This document shows, in pieces, positions 8,308 through 17,120 of a stretch of DNA of 64,000 nt. Each line of letters begins with the position of its first letter. Position 1 is the first letter of the stretch. The stretch spans positions 3,658,001 through 3,722,000 of the forward strand of contig NZ_CP020946.1 of assembly GCF_002208115.1 (NCBI RefSeq). The letters are read 5' to 3'. Origin of the DNA: Bdellovibrio bacteriovorus (GTDB taxonomy: Bacteria; Bdellovibrionota; Bdellovibrionia; Bdellovibrionales; Bdellovibrionaceae). The notes beneath the pieces were generated by a model. That model searched no databases. It saw only the letters and a list, made by a program, of their open reading frames with translations, and was not told where the DNA came from. A program made the translations under genes and the position numbers.

Positions 8308-9642
8308 TTAGAACTCGCTGTCTTCAGGAGGAGGATTCAACAATGCACCACGCACACCCACGCCGCCCAACTCAAGGTCTGTCCGACGAAGATAATCTGA
8401 AGAAACCATTTTTACAGAATAACCCGTGGTGCCTCCGGAAACGCAGTTTCCTGGATTCGGTACTTCAGGTTCACCAGTGTCCGCACCCCGAGGGGTGATC
8501 GTGCACTTGCCAAATTTCGCAGGATCAAGGCTGTAGTCCACAAGACTCACGGGCGCCCAAGAAGTCAACACATCCTGCCATTTGGTGGATATGTATGTCA
8601 GCTTACCGGCGATATCCACATACTTCTTCATGAATGAATTGCTCTCCACAGCTTTATACTGATCTTTGACGCTGAACTTATCCCAGTTAATTCCCTCTTT
8701 GGTGGAGCCCTTGTGCGTGCCAATGTCCCCCAATAACTCTTTGTTTTCGGCGTAGTATCCGGAGCCCACTCCTTTTAAGAAGCCGTTCTCAAGACGCTTG
8801 TAGTAGTTGTGATAGAAGTCAGGTTCAATTGAGTAATACGTAAGATCAAATGGATCCGGCAAAATCGCGGACAGCTCCAGATATCTCATTCGCGATGGTT
8901 GATCACCACTATGATCCCAAGCCAGCAAATCCTGATTTGCCCCACGGCGATAAAATGCGAACGGTAAATGTTTCCAGTGCTCAAAATTCGGCGCTGAATC
9001 ACCAAAATTCACCGGTTCATTCTGTGTATCTACGTTACCTTGCGCATTGACCGTCCAATTGGGATCAAGTCTGTAAATGGCCTGTCCGTATTGATACAGG
9101 ACCCGACGACTTTTCATGCCCACTTTGTCTCCGACATAACGGCTAAAATTAGCTGCTCGAGTGGGATCACCTGGCAAACCCATGTTGGCAGTATCTGCCA
9201 GTCTTGGAGGAAGATTCTGGTCCGTCTTGTCATTCGGGCCACCCTGCGAACCACCGTACGATGCAGAACCCGAAGGATACTTATTGTAATACCAAGGACC
9301 GATTCGACCACCAAATGGCTTATAGAAAGCTCGCGCTTTGATTTCTAAAGAACCAAATGGAGAGAACGGAATTTTCGGACGAGCAGATGCAGATACTCCG
9401 ACATAGGCCATGCACCACGGGTTCTTCTCAACCCCAACCGAATAATTGTAAATGTCGCTGATTGGCTCCCGGATACCGATATAGGTTTTCAGCTCTTCGA
9501 TTTCATTTCTGAAGCGTCCCTCTGCGATTGTGTAGTTCGGTAGATCCACGTGAGACAGCATCTTTCCAATAGGAGAAATCGCTCCGGTACTGCACTCGGT
9601 ATCAATATAATTAAAGGCGGGATAGGTTTTGATTTGCTTCAA
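8308..9642 (-). CDS. C-terminal part of TadG-like membrane-anchored protein (artificially split)
   Basis: 444 residues with no signal or start context of its own: it opens mid-protein with MKQIKTYPAFNYIDTE, and the apparent Met is a downstream in-frame codon. Deleting the 50-bp duplication and adapter insert at 9658-9738 joins it exactly in frame to the upstream fragment (..GAKG-EPARWL-KQIKTY..), giving one protein of about 737 residues. The sequence is rich in Tyr, Asn, Gly and Pro and looks extracytoplasmic. No catalytic motif was recognised. It should be treated as the C-terminal 60% of the single gene 8308-10571. Confidence 0.8.
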   Translation of the reverse strand: MKQIKTYPAFNYIDTECSTGAISPIGKMLSHVDLPNYTIAEGRFRNEIEELKTYIGIREPISDIYNYSVGVEKNPWCMAYVGVSASARPKIPFSPFGSLEIKARAFYKPFGGRIGPWYYNKYPSGSASYGGSQGGPNDKTDQNLPPRLADTANMGLPGDPTRAANFSRYVGDKVGMKSRRVLYQYGQAIYRLDPNWTVNAQGNVDTQNEPVNFGDSAPNFEHWKHLPFAFYRRGANQDLLAWDHSGDQPSRMRYLELSAILPDPFDLTYYSIEPDFYHNYYKRLENGFLKGVGSGYYAENKELLGDIGTHKGSTKEGINWDKFSVKDQYKAVESNSFMKKYVDIAGKLTYISTKWQDVLTSWAPVSLVDYSLDPAKFGKCTITPRGADTGEPEVPNPGNCVSGGTTGYSVKMVSSDYLRRTDLELGGVGVRGALLNPPPEDSEF

Positions 9643-10571
9643 CCAGCGTGCGGGTTCGCCCTTCGCCCCTTGAGACCCATTACATGCTTTAGAGTGTATA
9701 AGAGACAGCCCTTCGCCCCTTGAGACCCATTACATGCTGAATGCCCCAACGAGTTGTATATGCTCATTTTCAAATCTGAAGTGTTGTTTGCCGCAGTCAG
9801 ATTGTTTTTGAGAGTGTTTTCCATGCCAAGCTTCACACTTTTGCCATCGATATCGTAAAAGTCTGCATCAGGAGAACTTGGGCTCATGGCCTTGGATAAG
9901 TAAGACATCAGCAACATTCGGTTGCCCTGGTCGATATTGAAAGCAACAACGAAGCCACCCAACATCATATAGTTAAATGCACCAAAGTCTTTACAACGTT
10001 CAATCAAGCTGGCTCGAAGGTTCAACGCCAGACTTCGGGTTCTTCCGGAAACACTCGGTAAGTCGATCAACACTGGAGGAATCTTAAAGATTTGTACGCC
10101 ACTTTTGGAAACCAGGGATTTACAGGTATTTTCCCCCGGTGGCATTGGTTTAAACGGAATATAAGTAATGCAAAACGACGGGGCGTCGTAAAAATTCTGC
10201 GCTCCCGGATTGATGACATCATCATCATTTCCCCTCAAACGTCCCCCACCCACTTTATCAAATGGATGTTCCTCGAAATCCCCCGCACTCCCCAGCATGC
10301 GATAGCGCCATGCCAGAAGCTTCCAGCTTTGTCTGATTTGATAGTTCGTATGGGCAATGACGTTCATGCCCTCGGCTTGTTTCATCGCGCCGTAATAGGC
10401 GGCCAGATCGACAGAGTTTTGCAGATTGATTTTATGGTGAACCAAAAGACCAACGTTGATGACCATCGCGAAGAAAAGGAAAAGAATCTGAAAGATCAAC
10501 GCCACGAACAGGGCAATCTGCCCCCGCCTGTTGTTAAGATTCTGAATAAAAGTGCTTCGTGAGTTCAACAT
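9639..10571 (-). CDS. N-terminal part of TadG-like membrane-anchored protein (artificially split)
   Basis: The N-terminus has a basic leader and one long hydrophobic segment (RRGQIALFVALIFQILFLFF), followed by NVGLLVHHKINLQNSVDLAA. This is the arrangement of the TadG/TadE-like Tad proteins, where a transmembrane helix is followed by a 'lacks then binds' extracytoplasmic domain. The last residues after GSQGAKG are out-of-frame, produced by an adapter-containing insert. The real gene continues to 8308. It is first in a three-gene minus-strand operon with two Gly-rich secreted proteins, about 26 kb from the Flp cluster, which itself lacks a TadG. A role in Flp-type pilus anchoring is plausible but unproven. 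Confidence 0.8.
   Translation of the reverse strand: MLNSRSTFIQNLNNRRGQIALFVALIFQILFLFFAMVINVGLLVHHKINLQNSVDLAAYYGAMKQAEGMNVIAHTNYQIRQSWKLLAWRYRMLGSAGDFEEHPFDKVGGGRLRGNDDDVINPGAQNFYDAPSFCITYIPFKPMPPGENTCKSLVSKSGVQIFKIPPVLIDLPSVSGRTRSLALNLRASLIERCKDFGAFNYMMLGGFVVAFNIDQGNRMLLMSYLSKAMSPSSPDADFYDIDGKSVKLGMENTLKNNLTAANNTSDLKMSIYNSLGHSACNGSQGAKGCLLYTLKHVMGLKGRRANPHAG
9658..9738. other. Assembly or library artefact: 31-bp duplication around a Tn5 mosaic-end remnant
   Basis: Positions 9658-9688 and 9708-9738 are identical 31-bp direct copies offset by 50 bp. Between them sits TTAGAGTGTATAAGAGACA, which with the next G matches the 19-bp Tn5/Nextera mosaic end AGATGTGTATAAGAGACAG except for one missing base. 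Removing 50 bp restores one long minus-strand reading frame. A real Tn5 insertion would leave a 9-bp target duplication and a transposon body, so a chimeric, adapter-bearing read or contig join is the best explanation. Confidence 0.92.
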
Positions 10572-10693
10572 CTGTATCCCAGCATTGTCTCGTAGGTTGT
10601 CTCATGAAGCAACAACTCGACCTCTAAAACTTTGACTTGTTCTATAGTGAGATGACAGACTTTTATCCATAGTTCTGAAGGGAGAACTCGACG

Positions 10694-11572
10694 ATGGTCC
10701 AACGACTTTGCCTGACGATTTTGCTGACGCTGATGTTTGCGGGCCACGCACATGCTGATGTTCTATTTGAGGGCTACGCGAAAGTGCTTTCCGGCGAAGA
10801 GCACATCGGATATGTGATCAGCCGCTACGAATTTGAGCCAAAGAAAAAACAATTCGTCTCCACCTACTTTCTGAAAACCGGTAAAGGTCCCAGCGAAACC
10901 ACAGAAAGCCTGAAAGCTTACGCGGATGCCGAGCTGACACCGATTTCTTATGAATACACTTCTTTGGCTGGCAAAGAATCAAAGATCATCGACGCCAAAT
11001 TCAAGGCCGGGACCTTGAGTGCCGTGATCAAAAACGGCAACAAAGTTTCCCGCATCGAAAAAAAGATCCCCAAGGGCACTTTTCTTTCCACATTCCTGGT
11101 GTACCTGATGCTGAAATCCAAAGAGGGCCTGAAGTCTGAAACCAACTATGAGTATCAGGCCATCGCCGAAGAAGACGGCGCCATCTATAAGGGGCAGGCG
11201 TTAGTTGGAAAAGAAGAAATCTACAACGGCTTTAAGTCCTTTAAGATTCTTAACACCTTCAAAGACATTAAATTCTTAAGCTACGTCAACGAACGTGGCG
11301 AAGTCCTTGGCACAAATGCCATGGGCCAGGGCATCGTCACTGAGCTGGTGGCAAATCCCTCTGAAGCCATTGGAAATATTCCCTATAGCGCCTCTCTGCT
11401 AAAAACTTTATTCGGCAAGGTGCCGGCCGGTGACGCCAACGTCGTCTTCCGCAATGCCAAGCTGAAAGCAGCAGAAGCCAACGCCCCAGCTCCGAGCAAG
11501 CAATTCGGCGTACCGCAAGGACAGGGAATCATCATCAAAGCTCAACCGGAAACAGAGAAAAAAGGGAACTAG
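10694..11572 (+). CDS. Secreted protein of unknown function upstream of nagZ
   Basis: 292 residues with a clear signal peptide (cleavage after HAHA, about residue 22). The body is rich in beta strands and Lys/Glu (GYAKVLSGEEHIGYVISRYEF..), somewhat like DUF3108-type periplasmic proteins, but I cannot assign a family. The C-terminal 40 residues are Ala/Pro/Gln-rich and flexible. The start ATG is preceded by GGGAG at suitable spacing. The stop is only 3 bp before the nagZ start, so the two are co-transcribed, hinting at a cell-envelope role. It is divergent from the TadG-like operon. Confidence 0.85.
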   Translation: MVQRLCLTILLTLMFAGHAHADVLFEGYAKVLSGEEHIGYVISRYEFEPKKKQFVSTYFLKTGKGPSETTESLKAYADAELTPISYEYTSLAGKESKIIDAKFKAGTLSAVIKNGNKVSRIEKKIPKGTFLSTFLVYLMLKSKEGLKSETNYEYQAIAEEDGAIYKGQALVGKEEIYNGFKSFKILNTFKDIKFLSYVNERGEVLGTNAMGQGIVTELVANPSEAIGNIPYSASLLKTLFGKVPAGDANVVFRNAKLKAAEANAPAPSKQFGVPQGQGIIIKAQPETEKKGN

Positions 11573-11575
11573 TTC

Positions 11576-12688
11576 ATGAGTATCAGTCACATCATTGGTC
11601 AGCACATGTTCATCGGCGTATCAGGTCACGCCCTCACCGCTGACGAAAAGAAGTTCATTGTAGAAAATAATATCGGTGGTGTGTGCCTTTTTGGCCGAAA
11701 CGTTGCCGAACCCAAACAGGTTCGCGAGTTGTGCGCCGAAATCCAGTCTTTGCGCCACAAACAGGTCGACAAAGCTCCGCTGTTTATCGGTATTGATATG
11801 GAAGGCGGCCGCGTTCACCGTCTGAAGGCTCCATTCACAGTATGGCCACCACTAAGAAAGCTCGGCGATCTGGATGCGCCGACGGTATCCTTCCACTTTG
11901 CCAACCGCATGGGTCTTGAGATGAAAGCCGTCGGCATTAACCTTGATTTTGCCCCGTGTGTGGATATCTTCACAAATCCCGGCAACACCGTTATTGGAGA
12001 CCGTTCCATCAGCTCCGATCCAGAGATGGTGGCAAAACACGCCTCGGCTCTGGTTCGTGGATACATCAAAGCCGATATCATCACCTGCGCAAAACATTTC
12101 CCGGGCCATGGCAACACCATCGTCGACAGCCACGAAGACCTGCCGGTTGAAAACACCGATCTGGAACGTCTGGAATCCTGCGAACTGATTCCGTTTAAAA
12201 AGACCTTCAAATCCCGCGTCGACATGGTGATGACCTCGCACATCAAGTTCCCGAAAATTGACCCTGAATGGCCAGTAACTTTGTCTGAGACATTCGTAAG
12301 AAAAATGATTCGTGAAGAAATGCGCTATCGCGGTCTTATAATCACTGACGACCTTGGCATGAAAGCCATGACCAAGCACTATGGTATTGACGAGGTGCCT
12401 GTGCGCGCCCTGAAGGCGGGCGTGGATCTGCTTCTTTACTGCAACGACCCGGAAGTTCCACCTCAAGCCTACGATGCAATCCTGGGGGCAGTGGCCCAAG
12501 GATCTTTGAAGAAAGAGGACCTTGAAACCAGCTATCGCCGCATCATGGACTTTAAGAAGGTAAAAATCCAGAATCCTGATCCACTTCCATTGGAAGAGGC
12601 CATTAAGATTATCGGCAGCCCTGAACATCTGAAAATCGCCTCTGCGATCGCCAGTGGTCAGATTCCCGACGGACTTTTGCCGGAATAA
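11576..12688 (+). CDS. nagZ: Beta-N-acetylhexosaminidase NagZ (GH3)
   Basis: 370 residues with GH3 NagZ signatures: FGRNV (about 40), FIGIDMEGGRVHRLK (about 69), KHFPGHG near residue 173 with the flexible-loop His used as acid/base in NagZ, the following DSHEDLPV, and ITDDLGMKAM containing the nucleophile Asp (about 260). NagZ removes GlcNAc from GlcNAc-anhMurNAc muropeptides. There is no signal peptide, so it should be cytosolic, as in Gram-negative recycling. It complements the namZ-amgK-murU operon 6 kb upstream. It abuts motB end to end with no intergenic base. Confidence 0.95.
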   Translation: MSISHIIGQHMFIGVSGHALTADEKKFIVENNIGGVCLFGRNVAEPKQVRELCAEIQSLRHKQVDKAPLFIGIDMEGGRVHRLKAPFTVWPPLRKLGDLDAPTVSFHFANRMGLEMKAVGINLDFAPCVDIFTNPGNTVIGDRSISSDPEMVAKHASALVRGYIKADIITCAKHFPGHGNTIVDSHEDLPVENTDLERLESCELIPFKKTFKSRVDMVMTSHIKFPKIDPEWPVTLSETFVRKMIREEMRYRGLIITDDLGMKAMTKHYGIDEVPVRALKAGVDLLLYCNDPEVPPQAYDAILGAVAQGSLKKEDLETSYRRIMDFKKVKIQNPDPLPLEEAIKIIGSPEHLKIASAIASGQIPDGLLPE

Positions 12689-13438
12689 TCAGATTTCAAC
12701 TTTGGAACTGTCGGTGACGATGAAGATCTCGATCCGTCGGTTCATCGCCCGGTGCTCATCGGTATCGTTGGGCACCACGGGTTTCTGATCCCCATAAGAC
12801 AATGAAACAAAACGCTTCGGATCCATCTGGTGGACTTTCACCAGATAGCGTACCACCGCGGAAGCCCGGCCCCCGGCCAGCTCCCAGTTGCTTGGGAACA
12901 GGGTGCCTGACATCGGCAAATCATCCGTATGACCTTCGATAATGATTCTTTTTTTGTGAGTCTTGAGAACATCGGCCACCTTATCCAGGCTTTTTAAAGC
13001 TTCCGGTTTCAGCTTGGCTGAACCCTCCTGAAAAAAGGTGGAGGCGGCCAAAGCAATTCTCACCCCAACAGCATCATGATAAACATCCTGAATGGCCTGC
13101 TTTTTTTGGGCGCTGTCCATGGACTTATCCAGAGACCTTTCCACATAGTCTTCCACCTCGGCAGGTCCGCCTTTTTTCGGGAAGTTCCCCACGGGCATTT
13201 CAAGCTCACCGATGATACTGCCGATAGAATTAGGATCCGCATCAGACCCGCCCCGGCCCACCAGGTGCAGACTGAGCTTCACAGAGTCTTCGAACTCTTT
13301 TTGTTTTTCTTCATTAGAAGTCGACGTGGCGTACATGACAACAAAGAAGGCAAACAGCAGTGTGATGAAATCCGCATAAGAGACCAGCCATCTCTCATGG
13401 TTTTCATGTTCTTCATGTTTGCGGTGTTTTTTTGCCAT
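12689..13438 (-). CDS. motB: Flagellar stator protein MotB
   Basis: 249 residues. A His/Lys/Glu-rich N-terminus is followed by a single transmembrane helix with the proton-carrying Asp at residue 23 (SYADFITLLFAFFVV), a plug/linker region, and a C-terminal OmpA-like peptidoglycan-binding domain (IIIEGHTDDLP.., NWELAGGRASAVVRYL.., NRRIEIFI). Together with MotA it forms the proton-driven stator anchored to the wall. B. bacteriovorus is known to carry several motAB pairs; this is one. It follows motA with a 15-bp gap on the same strand. Confidence 0.95.
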   Translation of the reverse strand: MAKKHRKHEEHENHERWLVSYADFITLLFAFFVVMYATSTSNEEKQKEFEDSVKLSLHLVGRGGSDADPNSIGSIIGELEMPVGNFPKKGGPAEVEDYVERSLDKSMDSAQKKQAIQDVYHDAVGVRIALAASTFFQEGSAKLKPEALKSLDKVADVLKTHKKRIIIEGHTDDLPMSGTLFPSNWELAGGRASAVVRYLVKVHQMDPKRFVSLSYGDQKPVVPNDTDEHRAMNRRIEIFIVTDSSKVEI

Positions 13439-13453
13439 GAATTATTTCCGGAT

Positions 13454-14206
13454 CTATTTCTGATCGCTATCAAGATAGGCGTAAAGCTTCTGTTCAAGCA
13501 CGACAGGGTTCATCCCGCTGGCAATCAGCAGACCCCCCTCAAGGACCATCATCTTTTCACGGGTCATTGCCTGAACACGGCGTTTAAGTTTGTTTCCAAG
13601 AGGCAGGAACAACAAGTTGGCAGAGCTGACTCCATACACCGTCGCCACAAAAGCCACCGCAATACCCGCCCCGAGTTTGCTTGTGTCCGTCAGGTTTCCC
13701 ATGACGTGAATCAGACCTAAAACCGCACCGATGATACCGATGGTTGGAGCAAAGCCTCCAGCGTCTGTCCAGATCTTGGCTCCGCCCAGAAGCTCTTCTT
13801 CCTCAGTGTGGATTTGGGTTTCAAAAATATCCCGGATCGTGGACACATCCACCCCGTCCACCACGTTTCTAAGAACCCCTTTTAACAGGGGATCTTCAAT
13901 GCGGTTCAAACGTGGCTCCAAAGCCAGGATGTTTTCTTTTTTGGCCAGACGAGCACAGTCGACGATTTCGTTTAGGCGCACTTTGCTGCGGCTTTCTTCA
14001 TGACGAAAGGCCTTTTTTGCCAACTGCAAACCGGTCTTTAAGTCTTTCTCAGAACTGGAAACCATGACGGCTCCGATGGTTCCGGTTAAAACGATAATAA
14101 AGGCCGTCAATTGCATCAGCGAACTTGTGTGTCCACCTTCCAGCAGGTTGCCAAGCAGAATCCCACCGACCCCTACCAGAATCCCTATCCATGTTGCTTT
14201 GTCCAT
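13454..14206 (-). CDS. motA: Flagellar stator protein MotA
   Basis: 250 residues from ATG 14206 (MDKATWIGI). A longer GTG opening at 14242 exists but adds a poor N-terminus. Four hydrophobic segments are seen: two at the N-terminus (WIGILVGVGGILLGNLLEGG, MQLTAFIIVLTGTIGAVM) and two near 155-200. The MotA/ExbB signature follows, GGFAPTIGIIGAVLGLIHVM with the conserved Pro pair and VAFVATVYGV. The cytoplasmic loop contains the charged residues that contact FliG. The operon is motA-motB. Confidence 0.95.
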   Translation of the reverse strand: MDKATWIGILVGVGGILLGNLLEGGHTSSLMQLTAFIIVLTGTIGAVMVSSSEKDLKTGLQLAKKAFRHEESRSKVRLNEIVDCARLAKKENILALEPRLNRIEDPLLKGVLRNVVDGVDVSTIRDIFETQIHTEEEELLGGAKIWTDAGGFAPTIGIIGAVLGLIHVMGNLTDTSKLGAGIAVAFVATVYGVSSANLLFLPLGNKLKRRVQAMTREKMMVLEGGLLIASGMNPVVLEQKLYAYLDSDQK

Positions 14207-14301
14207 AAACAGAATGATGCCATAGGCCCCTTCCGGTGACACTTGGACCAGTGCAGAACCTAGACTTTCTGCGAGCGAAAAATTAGGGTAAAGTCACCGT
14301 G

Positions 14302-14886
14302 ATGCTCGATTTTATTTTGTCTCTCGATAAGAGTCTTTTTGTATTGGTGAATTCACATTGGACCGCGGCTTGGGCCGATCAATTCTTTCCGTTTATCACC
14401 GATCTGCACAAAACACCGTTTTTCAAGTATGTTCTGGTGCCGGTGATTCTGGCGCTTTTCATCTGGCGTCGGGGTCTTAAAAAAGGTCTGATCATCTTTG
14501 TTTTTGCTCTTCTGTCCGTATCGATCTCTGACGGCGTGGGGAACTGGGCCTTGAAAAAAACTGTTCAGCGCCCGAGGCCGGCCAACACTCAAGGGTTGGA
14601 TGTTCAGGTGCGCGCTCCCTTTGGCGGCTATAGCTTTGTTTCCAATCACTCTACCAACATGTTCAGTTTCGCCAGCTTTACCTCTGCCATTTTTCCGCCG
14701 GCGACTGTGCCACTGTATACTTTGGCGACCGTGGTGGCCTATAGCCGTGTCTATAACGGCGTGCACTTTCCTACAGACGTGATCTGCGGGGCCCTGCTGG
14801 GAATGATTTTTGGCATTTTGTTCGCACGCCTGTGCAAGTTGATTCTTGATCGCATCAAAGAAGAAGAAGGGACCGTCACAACATGA
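14302..14886 (+). CDS. PAP2-family phosphatase, integral membrane
   Basis: About 194 residues with five to six hydrophobic segments. The three PAP2 motifs are visible: KKTVQRPRP (motif 1), SFVSNHSTN (motif 2, with SNH in place of the usual SGH; the catalytic-cycle His is kept) and SRVYNGVHFPTD (motif 3 with His and Asp). Such enzymes dephosphorylate undecaprenyl pyrophosphate, phosphatidate or lipid A; the substrate cannot be told here. A GTG at 14299 immediately precedes the chosen ATG at 14302. The gene overlaps the following SDR gene by 4 bp, and that gene leads into mtgA, which favours an envelope-lipid role (inference). Confidence 0.9.
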   Translation: MLDFILSLDKSLFVLVNSHWTAAWADQFFPFITDLHKTPFFKYVLVPVILALFIWRRGLKKGLIIFVFALLSVSISDGVGNWALKKTVQRPRPANTQGLDVQVRAPFGGYSFVSNHSTNMFSFASFTSAIFPPATVPLYTLATVVAYSRVYNGVHFPTDVICGALLGMIFGILFARLCKLILDRIKEEEGTVTT

Positions 14887-15875
14887 AGAAGGTTTTAGTC
14901 ACCGGAGCAAACGGTTTTTTGGGTAGCTGGCTGACCAAAGCCCTTCTGGAAGATGGCCACGATGTTTATGCTCTGGTCCGCCCGAAAAGTGATCTTTCCG
15001 AGCTTGAAGGGGTGAAATGCAAATACGTTCACGGTGATGTCACCGACGTGCATTCACTTTTGGAAGCCACCAAAGGTATGGACACCGTCTTTCATCTGGC
15101 TGGCGTCATCGCCTATAAAAAATCCCAGCGCGCCCAGATGGACAAGGTCAATGTACAGGGAACCGCCAATGTGATCGCGGTTTGCCGTGAGCACAAAGTG
15201 CGACGCTTGGTTTATTTGTCTTCCGTGGTGGCCATCGGTGCCGGCTACACACCCGATCAGATTCTGAATGAAGAATCCCCTTACAACATCGCGGACCTGA
15301 ATCTAGGATACTTTGAAACCAAACACCAGGCCGAGATCCTGGTGAAGAATGCCTGCGAAAAAAATGAAATCGATGCGGTGATGCTAAACCCCTCCACGAT
15401 CTATGGTCGCGGTGATGCCAAAAAAGGCAGTCGCAAAATGCAGGTCAAAGTTGCTCAAGGAAAATTGAACTTCTACACCTCTGGTGGTGTGAACGTGGTG
15501 GCGGCAGAAGACGTTGTGGCTGGCATCCTGAGCGCCTGGAAGATCGGCCGCAAAGGTGAGCGTTATATTCTTTGTGGGGAAAACATTCTGATCAAAGACC
15601 TCTTTGCCATGATTGCGGCTGAAGCCGGCGTCAAACCACCAAAATATCAGCTTCCTGACGGTCTTTTGCATGCCGTGGGCGCAGTTGGTGACTTCATGGA
15701 AAAGATGGGCATGAAGGGGCCTTTAAGCCGGGAAAATGCCTACACGGCCACGATGTATCACTGGTTTGATTCATCCAAGGCACAGAAAGAGCTGGGCTTT
15801 AAACCAAGACCGGCCCGCGAAGCCATTCACAATTCCGTGCAGTGGATGAAAGATCACGGACTGGTAGCGAAGTAA
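14883..15875 (+). CDS. Extended SDR, NAD(P)-dependent epimerase/dehydratase-like
   Basis: 330 residues with an N-terminal Rossmann motif TGANGFLG (7-14), VFHLAGV, YLSSVVAIG and the catalytic YFETK (YxxxK). It resembles the dihydroflavonol-reductase/HpnA-like branch of extended SDRs. The substrate is unknown: a sugar nucleotide or a sterol/hopanoid-like compound are both possible. The start ATG overlaps the PAP2 stop region. mtgA follows after 7 bp, so the four genes through DUF523 form one operon. Confidence 0.9.
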   Translation: MKKVLVTGANGFLGSWLTKALLEDGHDVYALVRPKSDLSELEGVKCKYVHGDVTDVHSLLEATKGMDTVFHLAGVIAYKKSQRAQMDKVNVQGTANVIAVCREHKVRRLVYLSSVVAIGAGYTPDQILNEESPYNIADLNLGYFETKHQAEILVKNACEKNEIDAVMLNPSTIYGRGDAKKGSRKMQVKVAQGKLNFYTSGGVNVVAAEDVVAGILSAWKIGRKGERYILCGENILIKDLFAMIAAEAGVKPPKYQLPDGLLHAVGAVGDFMEKMGMKGPLSRENAYTATMYHWFDSSKAQKELGFKPRPAREAIHNSVQWMKDHGLVAK

Positions 15876-15882
15876 TCCCCGC

Positions 15883-16716
15883 ATGATCAAAAAGCTTATC
15901 TTTTTCTTACTGGGTGTTGTGACTTTGATGGGTGTTGCTGTGGCGTCGCTCTGGGCCTGGCTTCCTTCGGATAAGGACATTCGCGGCTGCATGGTCACAA
16001 AAATGTACCAAGTGGAACTGTGCCCCGGTTCCAAAAACTATGTCCCGTTAAAGCAGATTGCCCCCATCCTGCAAAAGACCATCATCCTGACCGAAGATTC
16101 AAATTTCTATAATCATAAGGGCTTTGACTGGGATGCGATTGAAAAGAACGCCAAAGAAGGCTGGGAAACCGGCGTCTTTAAGCGCGGCGGTTCCACCATC
16201 ACGCAGCAGCTCGCCAAAAACATGTTCCTGAACAAGGACCGCACCTTCATCCGCAAGGGTCTTGAAGCCATCATCACCGACCGGATCGAGCACACCCTGA
16301 CCAAAAAAGAGATCCTGGAAAGATATCTGAACGTCGTGGAGTTCGGTAAAGACATCTATGGCGTCAAAGCAGCCGCGAAGTACTATTTCAAAAAATCACC
16401 AGCAGAACTGACAGTGGTTGAATCGGCATTCCTGGCGATGGTCCTTCCAAACCCCGTGAAATATTCCCAGTCCTATTACCGAAAAGAACTGACACCCTTT
16501 GCGCGCAAGCGCCTGGGAAGAATTGTTGATGACCTTTTCCAGTACCATAGAATCTCTCAGGAAGAATACGACATTGCCAGTGCCCAGGTGGCCTATTTCT
16601 TCCAGCCTGAACCACCACCGGAAGAGCTGACTTCAGGTGAAGAGGTGCCGACTTTGGAAGAACTTGAAAATCTGGAATCCCAAGAGCAGCTTGAAAACAG
16701 CGAGGAGACCGAATGA
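15883..16716 (+). CDS. mtgA: Monofunctional peptidoglycan glycosyltransferase MtgA
   Basis: 277 residues. An N-terminal membrane anchor (about 4-26) is followed by a GT51 domain with the catalytic TEDSNFYNHKGFD (Glu about 71), KRGGSTITQQLAKNMFL, RKGLEAIITDRIEHTLTKKEILERYLNVVEFGKDIYG and KSPAELTVVESAFLA. It polymerises lipid II into glycan strands in the inner-membrane/periplasm space and has no transpeptidase domain. The C-terminus is an unusual 35-residue tail very rich in Glu. It overlaps the next start by ATGA. Confidence 0.95.
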   Translation: MIKKLIFFLLGVVTLMGVAVASLWAWLPSDKDIRGCMVTKMYQVELCPGSKNYVPLKQIAPILQKTIILTEDSNFYNHKGFDWDAIEKNAKEGWETGVFKRGGSTITQQLAKNMFLNKDRTFIRKGLEAIITDRIEHTLTKKEILERYLNVVEFGKDIYGVKAAAKYYFKKSPAELTVVESAFLAMVLPNPVKYSQSYYRKELTPFARKRLGRIVDDLFQYHRISQEEYDIASAQVAYFFQPEPPPEELTSGEEVPTLEELENLESQEQLENSEETE

Positions 16717-17120
16717 AAATTGTATCCGCCTGTCTTTCCGGTGTTCACTGCCGCTATGATTGCAAAGCCCAGACAAGATCCCCGATCGAAGAGATGGTGC
16801 AAAATGGTGAAGCCATTCCCGTCTGCCCCGAACAATTGGGCGGCCTTTCGACTCCCCGTCCGCCCGCAGAGCGTATTGGCGACAAAGTTCTAACCAATCA
16901 GGGTGTGGATGTGACCGAGCAATACACCCGTGGAGCGGAAGAGGCACTAAGAATTGCCAAGCTTGTCGGCGCCACCGAGGCGCTGTTGAAATCCAAGTCC
17001 CCGATGTGCGGATGTGGAAAAATCTATGACGGCACCTTCACCGGCGCCCAAAAAGACGGTGACGGGGTTTTTGCCGAGCTTTTAAAAAAACACGGCATTA
17101 AAGTCACAGCGATCGACTGA
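16713..17120 (+). CDS. DUF523 protein (TudS-like desulfurase family)
   Basis: 135 residues with the DUF523 cysteine pattern: SACLSGVHCRYD, VCPEQLGGLSTPRPPAE and SKSPMCGCGKIYDG. Some family members (TudS) bind a [4Fe-4S] cluster through three of these cysteines and desulfurate thiouracil; whether this one does is unknown. It is last in the PAP2-SDR-mtgA operon and overlaps mtgA by 4 bp. Its stop abuts the convergent ABC permease gene with no gap. Confidence 0.88.
   Translation: MKIVSACLSGVHCRYDCKAQTRSPIEEMVQNGEAIPVCPEQLGGLSTPRPPAERIGDKVLTNQGVDVTEQYTRGAEEALRIAKLVGATEALLKSKSPMCGCGKIYDGTFTGAQKDGDGVFAELLKKHGIKVTAID

Noticed and set aside
9658-9738. A genuine transposon insertion
   Set aside because: No transposase or transposon body, no 9-bp target duplication, and only a partial mosaic end. 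The artefact explanation fits better.
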